From positions 186,001-250,000 of the forward strand of contig CAYGSD010000002.1 of the NCBI GenBank assembly GCA_964352625.1: DNA of 64,000 bases, given 5' to 3'. This stretch comes from JAAEPI01 sp964352625. Its GTDB lineage: Bacteria > Bacteroidota > Bacteroidia > Cytophagales > Cyclobacteriaceae. The notes under the pieces are model-generated. The model was not told the origin of the DNA and did not search any database. It saw nothing but the letters and a program-made list of their open reading frames with translations. Shown piece after piece: positions 53,722 through 63,354 of this stretch; position 1 is the first letter of the stretch; each line of letters starts with the position of its first letter. The position numbers and the translations under genes are program-made.

Positions 53722-54389
53722 TTGTAATTACGATCTCCGAAAAGCAGGCTGCCGACTCTGATCATATTGCTGCCTGCAGTTATAGCAATTTTGAAATCAC
53801 CACTCATGCCCATGGACAATGTTTCCATCTGGGCATTGGGTGGAAGATCGGAAGCTCCGAGTTTGTCGAATAGCTTCCTCAGGCCTTCAAATTCTCGCAG
53901 AACTTTAGCTTCGTCTGATGTGTTGGTGGCCATCCCCATCAGCCCTTTGATCCTTATGTTTTTTAAGTCAGCCAAGTCAGAGCCTGTAAGAATCTCCATG
54001 ACCTCCACCTCGTCCAAACCGAACTTCGTTTCTTCTTGGGCGATGTGCACTTGAAGAAGGCAATCAATAACCCGATCAACTTTTTCGGCTTGCTTTTGTA
54101 TCTCTTTCAAAAGTTTGAAAGAGTCCACTCCATGAATCAAATGAACGAAAGGAGCAATGTATTTGACCTTGTTGCGCTGCATGTGCCCGATCATATGCCA
54201 CCGAATGTCCTTTGGTAATTCCTCGAATTTTGATGTGAGTTCCTGCGCTTTGTTTTCTCCAAAATCCCTATGTCCTGATTGGTAGGCATCTAGAATGAGC
54301 GAAGATGGTTTGGTTTTGCTGACCGCAACCAGCGTGCATTTTTCTGGCAGGTTCTTTTTAAAATCGAGGATTTTCTCACTTACATTCAT
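53718..54389 (-). CDS. Pyridoxal-phosphate homeostasis protein, YggS family
   Basis: A 223-residue PLP-binding protein from ATG 54389 (MNVSEKILDF). VAVSKTKPSS holds the PLP lysine, and FGENKAQEL, WHMIGHMQRNK and LSMGMSGDF are the family blocks. The upstream Met at 54428 adds an unlikely Cys/Pro-rich lead. It overlaps the DUF1573 gene by 4 bases at the other end. Confidence 0.9.
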   Translation of the reverse strand: MNVSEKILDFKKNLPEKCTLVAVSKTKPSSLILDAYQSGHRDFGENKAQELTSKFEELPKDIRWHMIGHMQRNKVKYIAPFVHLIHGVDSFKLLKEIQKQAEKVDRVIDCLLQVHIAQEETKFGLDEVEVMEILTGSDLADLKNIRIKGLMGMATNTSDEAKVLREFEGLRKLFDKLGASDLPPNAQMETLSMGMSGDFKIAITAGSNMIRVGSLLFGDRNYN

Positions 54390-54421
54390 GCTCTTGTTCT
54401 TTGTGCCTAAATTTGGTGCGC

Positions 54422-55975
54422 ATGGCAATTTTAGGAACTTTATTGAAGAAAGGGATCATGCTTCGAGAGAGTATTGCTCAGCAGAATACTCACCCGATTG
54501 ATCTACAGAAGCAGGAGCTCAGGGAGCTCATAATTCACACACAGAATACACTTTTTGCTAAGGCACACAATTTCAATGAAGTATTGAAGGCGTTTCGAAA
54601 AAACGACAATAAGTCTTTTTACGAAGCGTATAAGAGTAATGTCCCCATCTACGATTATGACAAAATCAATAACGAATGGTGGCATCTGGCCAGAGAGGGG
54701 AAGAGCAATGTGTGTTGGCCAGGAAAAATCAAATATTTTGCGTTAAGCTCGGGCACATCCGGCGCTCCGTCAAAGTACATCCCTGTGACGCGCGATATGG
54801 TGAAGTCCATCCGTAAAACGTCCATGCGACAAATCCTTTCGCTTTCAAGATACGATCTTCCAGATGCTTTCTTTACCAGAGGAATTCTTGCTGTAGGAGG
54901 CACGACGGATCTGAAGAAAAGTGGGCACTACTTCGAAGGTGATCTTAGCGGAATCACTGCTAGCCAGATTCCCTTCTGGTTTCAACGGTTTTATAAGCCA
55001 GGTAAGAAAATTTCAAAGACAGCCGATTGGCATGCCAAGCTGGATGAAATGACGCTCAAAGCAAAGGATTGGGATATCGGGATAATTGTTGGCGTTCCGG
55101 CTTGGCTTCAGATTTTATTGGAAAAAATCATCGCTCATTATAACCTTAATCACATTCACGAGCTCTGGCCGAACCTTCACATTTTCGTGCATGGAGGTGT
55201 TTCGTTTGAGCCTTACAAAAAGGGTTTCGAGAAACTGCTTGGACAACCAATCCATTACCTAGAGACGTATTTGGCATCTGAAGGCTTTGTCGCTTTTCAG
55301 GCTTTTCCTAACAGGAAGTCCATGAGACTCGTATTGAACAATGGAATTTTCTATGAATTCATACCGTTCGATAGGCACAACTTTGATGATGAGGGGAGGG
55401 TGAAAGAAAACCCTCAAACATTGAAAATTGATGAAGTAGAAGAAAATAAGGAGTATGCCATTTTGTTGACCACAAATGCGGGTGCTTATAGGTATATGAT
55501 TGGCGATGTGATAAAGTTCGTGTCTCTGGAAGAATCAGAGATTATGATCACTGGCAGGACCAAACACTTCCTGAGTTTGTGTGGAGAGCATTTGAGTGTA
55601 GACAATATGAACAGAGCAATTGAGGTGGTTTCAGAGGAATTCAATATTGACATTCGGGAATTTACGGTGGTTGGGGAACCGGAAGACACCCTATTTTCTC
55701 ATCATTGGTACGTGGGAACAGATGATGCGGTAAACGAGGAAGAATTGAGGGTGAGAATAGACGGGGTGCTCAAGGAGATCAATGATGATTACGGTGTGGA
55801 GCGAGCCAATGCATTGAAGAATATTTACCTAAAAAAAGTACCTGCCGGAGTGTTTATTGATTTTATGGAGCGAAGTGGTAAAGTAGGTGGGCAGAACAAA
55901 TTTCCTCGTGTGCTGAAAGGGGAGAAGGCGGTAGAGTGGAAGAAGTTCTTATCTGAAAAAGCGGAGGCGATCTGA
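54422..55975 (+). CDS. GH3-family acyl-adenylating protein
   Basis: A 517-residue member of the GH3 (auxin-responsive) acyl-acid-amido synthetase superfamily. The ATP loop SSGTSGAPSKYIP is at about residues 115-127, with LETYLASEGF and YRYMIGDVIKF downstream. In plants GH3 joins amino acids to jasmonate or auxin; bacterial homologues occur across Bacteroidota and their substrate is unknown. I chose ATG 54422 (MAILGTLL). It is followed at once by a LysE transporter. Confidence 0.85.
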   Translation: MAILGTLLKKGIMLRESIAQQNTHPIDLQKQELRELIIHTQNTLFAKAHNFNEVLKAFRKNDNKSFYEAYKSNVPIYDYDKINNEWWHLAREGKSNVCWPGKIKYFALSSGTSGAPSKYIPVTRDMVKSIRKTSMRQILSLSRYDLPDAFFTRGILAVGGTTDLKKSGHYFEGDLSGITASQIPFWFQRFYKPGKKISKTADWHAKLDEMTLKAKDWDIGIIVGVPAWLQILLEKIIAHYNLNHIHELWPNLHIFVHGGVSFEPYKKGFEKLLGQPIHYLETYLASEGFVAFQAFPNRKSMRLVLNNGIFYEFIPFDRHNFDDEGRVKENPQTLKIDEVEENKEYAILLTTNAGAYRYMIGDVIKFVSLEESEIMITGRTKHFLSLCGEHLSVDNMNRAIEVVSEEFNIDIREFTVVGEPEDTLFSHHWYVGTDDAVNEEELRVRIDGVLKEINDDYGVERANALKNIYLKKVPAGVFIDFMERSGKVGGQNKFPRVLKGEKAVEWKKFLSEKAEAI

Positions 55976-56592
55976 TGACAAGTTTTTTTGATGGCATGCT
56001 TTACGGCCTTGTGTTTATTCTATCCATAGGGCCGGCATTTTTTGCGTTTCTTCAGTCAGCAATTAAGCACGGTTTTCTCCCGGCGATGTTCACTTCCTTA
56101 GGACTCATAATGATGGATGCCGTCCTGATTGGACTGGCACTTGTCGGGCTGGGAGAAGTTTTTCAAGATCCGGAGGTCAAGTTTTGGTTCGGCATGATGG
56201 GCGCTGTGGTGCTCATAGGTATGGGCATAGGCTCATGGCTCAGAAGTGCCAGAATAGCTAACCAAAACGAAGAAGAATTTGCGGCAAAATCGCTCTGGCG
56301 GTTCTGGCTGAAGGGTGTCGCTGTGAATGCATTCAATCCTTTGGTTCTGGTCTTTTGGATTGGCGCGGTGGGTATAACCGCAGGCATGGGCTATTCTCCG
56401 ATTGGTCAAATATGGTTTTTTGCAGGATTCCTTGTGACCATGCTTTTGGTGGATGCTTTGAAAGCGGGCGTGATCACTCGGTATGCCAATTACATTACGG
56501 AAAGAACAGTGAAGATTGTAAATAGAGTGGTGGGAACCGCCTTTATGATTTTCGGTGTGAGAATTTTCGTTTTTATGATGGGGTGGTGGTGA
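55975..56592 (+). CDS. LysE-family exporter
   Basis: A 205-residue inner-membrane protein with about six hydrophobic segments and the LysE start YGLVFILSIGPAFFAFLQ. It overlaps the GH3 stop by one base; the pair may make and export an amide, which is inference. Confidence 0.85.
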   Translation: MTSFFDGMLYGLVFILSIGPAFFAFLQSAIKHGFLPAMFTSLGLIMMDAVLIGLALVGLGEVFQDPEVKFWFGMMGAVVLIGMGIGSWLRSARIANQNEEEFAAKSLWRFWLKGVAVNAFNPLVLVFWIGAVGITAGMGYSPIGQIWFFAGFLVTMLLVDALKAGVITRYANYITERTVKIVNRVVGTAFMIFGVRIFVFMMGWW

Positions 56593-57633
56593 TCAATCCA
56601 CCAGCACATTGGCCATAAACGTGCTCTTTGTAACCAGCCAAAGCAAGAGAAATAGCACAGCCCAAATTAGATACACCACATAGTAGTCCGTAGTGTCTTT
56701 GTATCTGCTCTCTTTTATCTCAGCTTTTTCCAGTTGATCAATTTCGGCAAATACCTCCTCAAGCGCTTTCTTATCAGAAACACGATAGAATTTACCTTCT
56801 CCAATGGTCGCAATTTCTCGGAGGGTTGTCTCATCTAAGTAGCTGTCTATGTAATTCGGTCTACCGAAGAAATCTACGCCGTAGGGCACACGTCCTTCCT
56901 TGCCAATGGCAATGGAATAAATCCTGATACCATGCGCATAGGCCAGTTTAGCTGCCGTTATCGGATCGATGTTTCCTGCCGTGTTGTCCCCATCACTTAG
57001 CAGAATCAGCACCTTGGATTCCGACTCAGATTCTCTCAGTCGATTGGTGCTCACCGCCAAGGCACTGCCAATGGCCGTTCCGCGACTTTCGATCAAATCG
57101 AAAGAAATATCGTCGATATAGGTGTTCAGTAATTCATAGTCTGTGGTAAGCGGTGAGCGAGAGTACGCGTCTCCCGAAAAAACCACCAGGCCTATTCTGT
57201 CCTGAAAACGTCCCGCCACAAAATCTCGAGCCACAGACTTTGCTGCTTCCAACCGGTTTGGTTTGAAATCCTCGATCTGCATGGACTCAGAGATGTCTAT
57301 GGTCAGCATGATGTCGATTCCTTCACTCCACTGCTCCACCTGCTCATTGGTAGATTGTGGCCTTGCCAGTGCAACGAAAATCAGGGCAAGAGCCAAAGTG
57401 AAAAATACTGCTGGGATAAAACGAAGGAAACTTATCGGATCGCTTTGCAGGTCTTTTTCCTTGAGAGCGATTGGTAGTTTTTGCCTGAATTGATAAATAA
57501 TCAACCAACGAATTAGGAAGAGAAAGGGGATGGCGATTATTCCGTAAACCCAATCAAAGCTCTCCCAATCATAGGACTGTAATTGTTCCAATGTGAACCA
57601 TCGTGTCGAGAACCAATCCATCTTACTCTCCAT
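56593..57633 (-). CDS. BatA-like von Willebrand factor A domain protein
   Basis: A 346-residue protein with two N-terminal spans, a VWA domain with the metal-ion site DISESMQIED (about residue 107), and a C-terminal span. This is the BatA layout. The start at 57633 overlaps the upstream gene by 11 bases; Met5 is also possible. No batB, batC or batD is adjacent on this side. Confidence 0.85.
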   Translation of the reverse strand: MESKMDWFSTRWFTLEQLQSYDWESFDWVYGIIAIPFLFLIRWLIIYQFRQKLPIALKEKDLQSDPISFLRFIPAVFFTLALALIFVALARPQSTNEQVEQWSEGIDIMLTIDISESMQIEDFKPNRLEAAKSVARDFVAGRFQDRIGLVVFSGDAYSRSPLTTDYELLNTYIDDISFDLIESRGTAIGSALAVSTNRLRESESESKVLILLSDGDNTAGNIDPITAAKLAYAHGIRIYSIAIGKEGRVPYGVDFFGRPNYIDSYLDETTLREIATIGEGKFYRVSDKKALEEVFAEIDQLEKAEIKESRYKDTTDYYVVYLIWAVLFLLLWLVTKSTFMANVLVD

Positions 57634-58510
57634 GCTTTATTTTCTCTACTTTTCGTTCGTATCGGTTTTGGGCAAAGCCCTCCAAATGCTGGAAATCTTG
57701 ATAGATGTTTTGCGACGGGATTCTTGCATAAATGCACCTGTCAACCGCCCGAAGGGGATTTGACAGCTCAGCCGCAAAATCATAACTCACAATCTCCTTA
57801 CTGGTAAGTTTGGTGAAAGGTATTTTCTCAACTTTCTCCAGGTATTTCTTCCAAAGTCCAATGGCAGATTCCACTTCCTCAGGCGCACCTTCCTGCTTCA
57901 ATGCGGAAATGTGAGTCGCCAGTTGATTAACAAATTGTTCATGCGCTTTGGCCATTCGTTTCAGGATGAAATAGCGTCGAATCTTCTTCCCAAAAACGAT
58001 CAGGATAATCAGCGCAATAACAATCAAAGTCCCTCCAATAATCATCAAGAGGGGGCTATTGAATTCCCTAGGCACGTCTACATAATCCGTGTTGGCAATG
58101 AGTTCAGTAGAGTCAGTCACCACCGGAGCTAATTCTTTAAAATAAATGGAGTCCCGAGGACTTTGAATCACCGTGGAATCACCGCGAGAAAGAACGATTC
58201 CCGGCAGGCTTAGGTATTGGACCAAATCAATTTCGAATGACTGGAGCGAATAAACCACACTGTCCAAGGCTTGCGTGGAGTCGGCGGTAGTCTCAAAATA
58301 TTCTCTTGCCAAGAACTCGAAGGGGGTGAAATTGAACGTACTGTCCGGCATCACCATATCAAGATTGGCCGGATACCGCGCACTCATCCAATAGTCAATC
58401 TTCTCGCCAATAGTGAGACTGTCCTGCACAAATCCGCCGCTCACCTGGATTTGCTGCGCCTGACCAGCCAGACTGATAAGTACTAAGAGTCCTAGAATTT
58501 TTCCTCGCAT
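57623..58510 (-). CDS. Membrane protein between DUF58 and BatA genes
   Basis: A 295-residue protein from ATG 58510 (MRGKILGLLVLISLAGQAQQ), with a signal peptide, a ~150-residue periplasmic domain, a membrane span at about 160-180 and a cytoplasmic helical tail. It fits the DUF4381-like member of DUF58-BatA operons; direct family recognition is weak. Confidence 0.75.
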   Translation of the reverse strand: MRGKILGLLVLISLAGQAQQIQVSGGFVQDSLTIGEKIDYWMSARYPANLDMVMPDSTFNFTPFEFLAREYFETTADSTQALDSVVYSLQSFEIDLVQYLSLPGIVLSRGDSTVIQSPRDSIYFKELAPVVTDSTELIANTDYVDVPREFNSPLLMIIGGTLIVIALIILIVFGKKIRRYFILKRMAKAHEQFVNQLATHISALKQEGAPEEVESAIGLWKKYLEKVEKIPFTKLTSKEIVSYDFAAELSNPLRAVDRCIYARIPSQNIYQDFQHLEGFAQNRYERKVEKIKHGE

Positions 58511-58514
58511 GCTA

Positions 58515-59390
58515 CTACCCTCTGCGCTTTTGATTTCTGTGTGTGAAAAGTTGAATGAGTTTTGGGACGTAATCTTCATGCACGTCTATAGCCAGATAGT
58601 TTACGTCATTTCTGTGACAGAATTTCTCTAATTCATCAGTGCTTTTAGCATACGTCTTATCCAGTTTGTTTCTGAAACCACCAGCGGATGTATTTACCCA
58701 GAGAGTCTTACCGGATTCTTTATCCAGAAGTGGTACAATCCCCAAACTCGGCATTTCACGTTCCCTTTCGTCATAGAGATGAATCACCACCAGATCATGT
58801 TTTTTGGCCATCCCCTTCAGATTGTGCATGTAGTCCTCATCTATAAAATCTGATATCAGAAAGATGATGCTCTTTTTCTTCACGATATTCAGGGTGAGAC
58901 TGATGGCGTTGGCCAGATTCGTTTTTCTCGATTTAGGCTTGAGCTTGAAAATGCCAGAAATTACTTCGTATTGATGCCGACGACCTTTGCCGGGCTTAAT
59001 GTACAGCTCTCGTTGATCAGAGAAACATAACAAACCAGTTTGGCTGTTTTGTTTGGTGGCAGAGATGGAAAGTAGTGCAGCCACTTCTTTGGCCACATCT
59101 TGTTTGTACTTACCATCCCGACCAATTTCCTGAGAAGCCGAAACATCCAAAACGAAGAAAACCGTCTGCTCCTTTTCTTCAATGTACGTATTCAGAAAAG
59201 TGCCATGTCCTTTAGCAGTCACCTTCCAGTTGATAGCTCTCACATCATCCCCATAATTGTACGCGCGCACATCGTCGTACTCAAGCCCCGAGCCCTTGAA
59301 GATCGAACGAAAATCTCCTTGCATGCGCGAGTTAATCGCCTTGCGAATTCGAATATCGTACCTTCTAAGCTTTTTGAGGATCTCCTTCAT
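58515..59390 (-). CDS. DUF58-domain protein
   Basis: A 291-residue protein with the DUF58 signature (IFKGSGLEYDDVRAYNYGDDVRAINW at residues 29-54, quoted in parts: GSGLEYDDVR and YGDDVRAINW) and a degenerate VWA-like fold with FVLDVSASQE. These proteins act with MoxR ATPases and BatA in envelope or chaperone roles. No MoxR gene is next to it here. Confidence 0.88.
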   Translation of the reverse strand: MKEILKKLRRYDIRIRKAINSRMQGDFRSIFKGSGLEYDDVRAYNYGDDVRAINWKVTAKGHGTFLNTYIEEKEQTVFFVLDVSASQEIGRDGKYKQDVAKEVAALLSISATKQNSQTGLLCFSDQRELYIKPGKGRRHQYEVISGIFKLKPKSRKTNLANAISLTLNIVKKKSIIFLISDFIDEDYMHNLKGMAKKHDLVVIHLYDEREREMPSLGIVPLLDKESGKTLWVNTSAGGFRNKLDKTYAKSTDELEKFCHRNDVNYLAIDVHEDYVPKLIQLFTHRNQKRRG

Positions 59391-59426
59391 CCAACGTACT
59401 TTTGGGCTTCAAAATTAGATGCATTC

Positions 59427-59939
59427 ATGAACATGGCAAGATGGGGTAAAGGACAAATTTTATCAATGATAATCTTACTGGCGGTTTCAATCGGCGCATG
59501 TTCGGAAAAGGAGGGTCCACCCAAGGATATTTTAAGCAAAGAGAAATTCACTCACCTGTTAATTGAAATTCATTTGATAGAGGCTAAAATTGAAAGGCTC
59601 TATGTCAGCCCAGATTCTGCCATGGTGCTTTTTAATTATTTTCAGGGACTTCTTTTAAAAGAAGAAGGAATTGATTCTGCTAAATTCAACAAGACACTCT
59701 CTTACTACAAGGATAACCCAAAGCCTTTTATGAAAGTGTACGAAGCTGTGACGGATAGTTTGCTGGAGCTGGAAGCCAAAGGTAAATTAACGATTCGTGA
59801 TAATGACGAAATGGAGGATTCAGAAAACGAAGAGGGCGAAAGCGTGTCTAAAGGCGATTCCACTGAAATCGAGGTTGATTCTGTGGGTTCGGTTTCTGTA
59901 AAGAGCCGCATCAAAATGACCAAGAAGGAGGAAAAATAG
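59427..59939 (+). CDS. DUF4296-like lipoprotein
   Basis: About 170 residues from ATG 59427 (or 59433). Signal peptide with lipobox SIGAC. The core LLIEIHLIEAKIERL and FNKTLSYYKDNPKPF match DUF4296; the tail is acidic. It ends three bases before mutS2 and carries that gene's ribosome site. Confidence 0.8.
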   Translation: MNMARWGKGQILSMIILLAVSIGACSEKEGPPKDILSKEKFTHLLIEIHLIEAKIERLYVSPDSAMVLFNYFQGLLLKEEGIDSAKFNKTLSYYKDNPKPFMKVYEAVTDSLLELEAKGKLTIRDNDEMEDSENEEGESVSKGDSTEIEVDSVGSVSVKSRIKMTKKEEK

Positions 59940-59942
59940 ATT

Positions 59943-62303
59943 TTGTCTTCTATTTCAGAAAATATCGAACAGAGCCTTGGAGTAGCTCAAATCAGGCAAT
60001 GGATTCGCTCTAAGTGCCGTTCGGAGGAAGGAGCAGCTTGGGTAGACAAGGCAAGTTTCAGTCATAATTTTGACCAGATCACGAATTGGCTTTCTCAGAC
60101 CAGAGAGATGATCACTCTCCTCTCCTCAGGCGAAGTACCCAATCGCCATTTCTACGATCTCAAAATTTACCTTGTCAAGATTCGCGCACAAGGCACCTTC
60201 CTTGAAGGGGAGGAATTTTTGACAGTCGCTAACTCCATACGATCAATCGACGAGTGGTTGTACTTTCTAAATGCCCATTCCACCGATTATCCAAGTCTGG
60301 AAAAATTGAAAGGCGGCCTGTCTGTAGATGCATCGGTGGTGCAGTTGATAGAACGCTCGCTGGACGAGAGCGGAGAGGTGAGAGACTCGGCTAGTCCGGA
60401 ACTTTCCGCCATCCGAAAACGAATGGGGGAAGCGGAACGAATGGCCAGATCGGCGCTTCAGAGAATTTTGAAAAAATCCGTTACCGAGGAATTCAGTGCG
60501 GCGGAGAGTCAGGTCACTTTGAGAGATGGACGACTCGTAATTCCCGTCAAAGCAGAGTTCAAGAGAAATATCCCCGGGCTTGTTCATGACGAATCGGCCA
60601 CCGGGCAGACTGTGTTCCTGGAGCCTGCCGAAGCGCTCGGTCTGAACAACGAGGTACGCGAGTTGAAAAACCGAGAACGTCGAGAGATTATAAAAATCCT
60701 CACCTCATTGGCTGATCATCTTAGGAACCAGCATCAAGATTTAGAACGAGGTTCAGGCTTCTTGGCCATGCTCGATTTTATTCATGCCAAGGCTTCTTGG
60801 GCTCGCGAATTCGAGGCTATTGCACCTCAAATCCAGAAGCAAACGGGTTCGGATATTCAAAACGCTTTTCATCCAATTCTTTGGCATTCACATAAGCAGG
60901 CAGGAAAAAGGGTGGTTCCTCTCAATATTCTGATGGATCAAAATCAAAGGCTGATTGTTGTCTCCGGCCCCAATGCTGGTGGAAAATCGGTGGTTTTAAA
61001 AACCGTCGGGTTGCTCCAATACCTCACCCAGTGCGGTTTCCCCGTGCCCGTTGCTGAAAATTCAGTCTTTGGAGTCTTCAACGAAATACTTTTGGACATT
61101 GGAGATACGCAATCCATAGAGGATGACCTCAGTACGTACAGTGCACATCTCGGCGCGATGAAGACCTTTCTTCAGCGAGCAAATAAAAAATCCTTGGTGC
61201 TCATCGACGAGTTTGGAAAAGGCACAGAGCCACAGTTTGGTGGTGCCATTGCGGAGGCCATTTTGGACAATTTGAACAAGCAGGGTTCTTTCGGAATCAT
61301 CACCACCCATTACCAAAACCTGAAAGACCTGGCCAGTAATTCTCAAGGTATGATCAATGCCGCCATGAAATACGATGTGGCCAAATTGGAGCCCATGTTT
61401 CAGGTAGAAATTGGTAAGCCGGGCAGCTCATTTGCTTTTGAAATTGCTGGAAAAATTGGCCTGCCAAAAGAAGTTATTTCCTCCGCAAAGGATAAGGTGG
61501 GCAGAAGCCAGGTGGATTTTGATCAATCACTTTCTAAGCTTGAAAAGGAGCGAAACAAGCTGGATAAGCTCAGTCAGAAATTGGAGAAAGAGCAAAGGGA
61601 TGCCGCCACTTTGCGCAAGGACTATGAGCAGCTGAAGGAGTTACTGGAGGAGGAGAAAAAGAAAATTATCAGGGAGGCAAAGGCCGAAGCGAAAAAGCTT
61701 CTTCAGGATGCTAATAAGGACATTGAGCGCACCATCAGGGAAATCAAGGAGAGTGCTGCGGATAAGAACAAGACTAAAAATGCTCGGGAGCAGTTGGTTC
61801 AAAAGGCGGCCAGTTTGACGAACAAGGAGGAAGTCAAAAGAAAGTCTGTGAAAATATCCGTGGGAGATCAGGTGCGGGTAAGCGGACAGGAAGGAGTAGG
61901 AGAAATACTGAAACTCAAGGGGAAAGAAGCGGAGATTCAGTTTGGTCAGCTGAAATCTTTCGTGAAGGTGGATCGTCTCGAGAAGGTTGGTGGTCCGGTT
62001 AAGAAAGAGCAGCAAGCCACACGTGGAAAGGGCATGAATCGCCTGGATACCATGGCCACATTTTCGCACGAACTTTCGATTATTGGCATGAGAGGTGAGG
62101 AGGCATTGCCAAAGCTTGATTCGTTCATAGACAATGCGATCGTACTTGGCGTCAATGAAGTCAGGATCATTCATGGCAAAGGCCATGGCATTTTGAGAGA
62201 CTTGGTCAGGAGCCAGTTGAAGACGCACCCGAATATTGTGGACATAAAAGACGATCATGCGGATCGTGGTGGTAGCGGTATTTCTATCGTAACTTTCAAA
62301 TGA
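59943..62303 (+). CDS. mutS2: Endonuclease MutS2
   Basis: A 786-residue MutS paralogue with a C-terminal Smr nuclease domain; it acts on recombination intermediates or collided ribosomes. Walker A is SGPNAGGKSVVLK (about residue 344), Walker B is LVLIDEFGKGTEP; the coiled coil runs ~520-610. The Smr domain (IGMRGEEA ... IIHGKGHGILR ... DDHADRGGSGI) closes it. The start is TTG 59943: AAGGAGG at 59925-59931, 11 bases upstream, supports it, and there is no in-frame ATG nearby. Confidence 0.93.
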   Translation: MSSISENIEQSLGVAQIRQWIRSKCRSEEGAAWVDKASFSHNFDQITNWLSQTREMITLLSSGEVPNRHFYDLKIYLVKIRAQGTFLEGEEFLTVANSIRSIDEWLYFLNAHSTDYPSLEKLKGGLSVDASVVQLIERSLDESGEVRDSASPELSAIRKRMGEAERMARSALQRILKKSVTEEFSAAESQVTLRDGRLVIPVKAEFKRNIPGLVHDESATGQTVFLEPAEALGLNNEVRELKNRERREIIKILTSLADHLRNQHQDLERGSGFLAMLDFIHAKASWAREFEAIAPQIQKQTGSDIQNAFHPILWHSHKQAGKRVVPLNILMDQNQRLIVVSGPNAGGKSVVLKTVGLLQYLTQCGFPVPVAENSVFGVFNEILLDIGDTQSIEDDLSTYSAHLGAMKTFLQRANKKSLVLIDEFGKGTEPQFGGAIAEAILDNLNKQGSFGIITTHYQNLKDLASNSQGMINAAMKYDVAKLEPMFQVEIGKPGSSFAFEIAGKIGLPKEVISSAKDKVGRSQVDFDQSLSKLEKERNKLDKLSQKLEKEQRDAATLRKDYEQLKELLEEEKKKIIREAKAEAKKLLQDANKDIERTIREIKESAADKNKTKNAREQLVQKAASLTNKEEVKRKSVKISVGDQVRVSGQEGVGEILKLKGKEAEIQFGQLKSFVKVDRLEKVGGPVKKEQQATRGKGMNRLDTMATFSHELSIIGMRGEEALPKLDSFIDNAIVLGVNEVRIIHGKGHGILRDLVRSQLKTHPNIVDIKDDHADRGGSGISIVTFK

Positions 62304-62527
62304 AAGAATACACTCCATCCGAGCTAGCTTTGAGAAACGGTCAGGATCGTGAGGAAATATGGGTGGCTTATCAGGGTAGAATTTACGATGTGAGTAAGTC
62401 CAAGCTTTGGAAAAAAGGCATGCACTATGAGCATTGGGCTGGGCAGGATTTGACGCATGAATTACCCGATGCGCCACATACTGAGAGAGTCTTTGAGAAA
62501 TTTGAACAAATAGGAAAGTTGAAATGA
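62300..62527 (+). CDS. Cytochrome b5-like heme-binding domain protein
   Basis: A 75-residue protein; YTPSELALRNGQDR, WVAYQGRIYDVSKSKLW and HYEHWAGQDLTHEL show the small cytochrome b5-like fold with the two His positions. It overlaps mutS2 and the following kinase by 4 bases each. Confidence 0.82.
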   Translation: MKEYTPSELALRNGQDREEIWVAYQGRIYDVSKSKLWKKGMHYEHWAGQDLTHELPDAPHTERVFEKFEQIGKLK

Positions 62528-63354
62528 AGCTAGTTGCGGATGCCGGCGGTACAAAAACGGATTGGAGGCTCCTTGATGGAGACTCGATCCAGCAATTCTC
62601 CACACCTGGCTACAATCCTAACACCCACGATCTGGATGAATTTATTGCTTCTCTGAAAATAGAATTTGCGCAGTTGGCATCTAAGATTAAACAGGTTTAT
62701 TTCTACGGAGCGAGTATTTATCCTAAGAACGAAACGTTTAGAACTGCTCTGGCGACACTGTTCACTCAGGCAGAAATTCATCTTAATAATGACTTGGTTG
62801 GCTCTTGTCGCGCGCTTAGTGCAGATGAGCCTGCCTTTGTTGGTATTTCGGGAACTGGCTCAGCAGGGTGTTTTTACGATGGCAAAGAAGTCACAATCCA
62901 TCCTCCATCGCTAGGTCACTCCATCGGGGACGAAGGAAGCGGAGCGGTCCTTGGCAAGGCCTTGCTCCGATTGGCCCTCAGAAAAAAGCTCGATTCGGAA
63001 TTGCAAGTGAAGTTTGACCACACGTATAACTTGACCAAGGAGGAAGTTTACCGACATGTGTACAGAGCCGAACACCCAAATGCCTACCTCGCTTCATTTA
63101 CAAAGTTTCTTGGCGAGCATCGATCACACCCGCAGATTCATGAGCTTTTAACCTCAGAGTTTCGTGCCTACTATTCTGCCTACTTTCTGGACATGCCCGA
63201 TATCACCAAGTTTCCTTTTCACTTCACAGGATCAGTAGCCTATTTCTTTGGAGATTATTTGAGACAAATTGGGACAGAATTAGGTCTCACGGTCGGTAGA
63301 ATAGTCCAGTCGCCAATAGCAGGTCTCGCACTTTATCATCAAAATCATGAGTAA
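62524..63354 (+). CDS. BadF/NagK-family kinase (probable N-acetylglucosamine kinase)
   Basis: A 276-residue ASKHA-fold kinase. MKLVADAGGTKTDW is the phosphate-1 loop, and VGISGTGSAGCFYDG and SIGDEGSGA are the second set. The neighbouring murQ gene suggests a sugar-kinase function in amino-sugar recycling. It overlaps murQ by 8 bases. Confidence 0.85.
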   Translation: MKLVADAGGTKTDWRLLDGDSIQQFSTPGYNPNTHDLDEFIASLKIEFAQLASKIKQVYFYGASIYPKNETFRTALATLFTQAEIHLNNDLVGSCRALSADEPAFVGISGTGSAGCFYDGKEVTIHPPSLGHSIGDEGSGAVLGKALLRLALRKKLDSELQVKFDHTYNLTKEEVYRHVYRAEHPNAYLASFTKFLGEHRSHPQIHELLTSEFRAYYSAYFLDMPDITKFPFHFTGSVAYFFGDYLRQIGTELGLTVGRIVQSPIAGLALYHQNHE

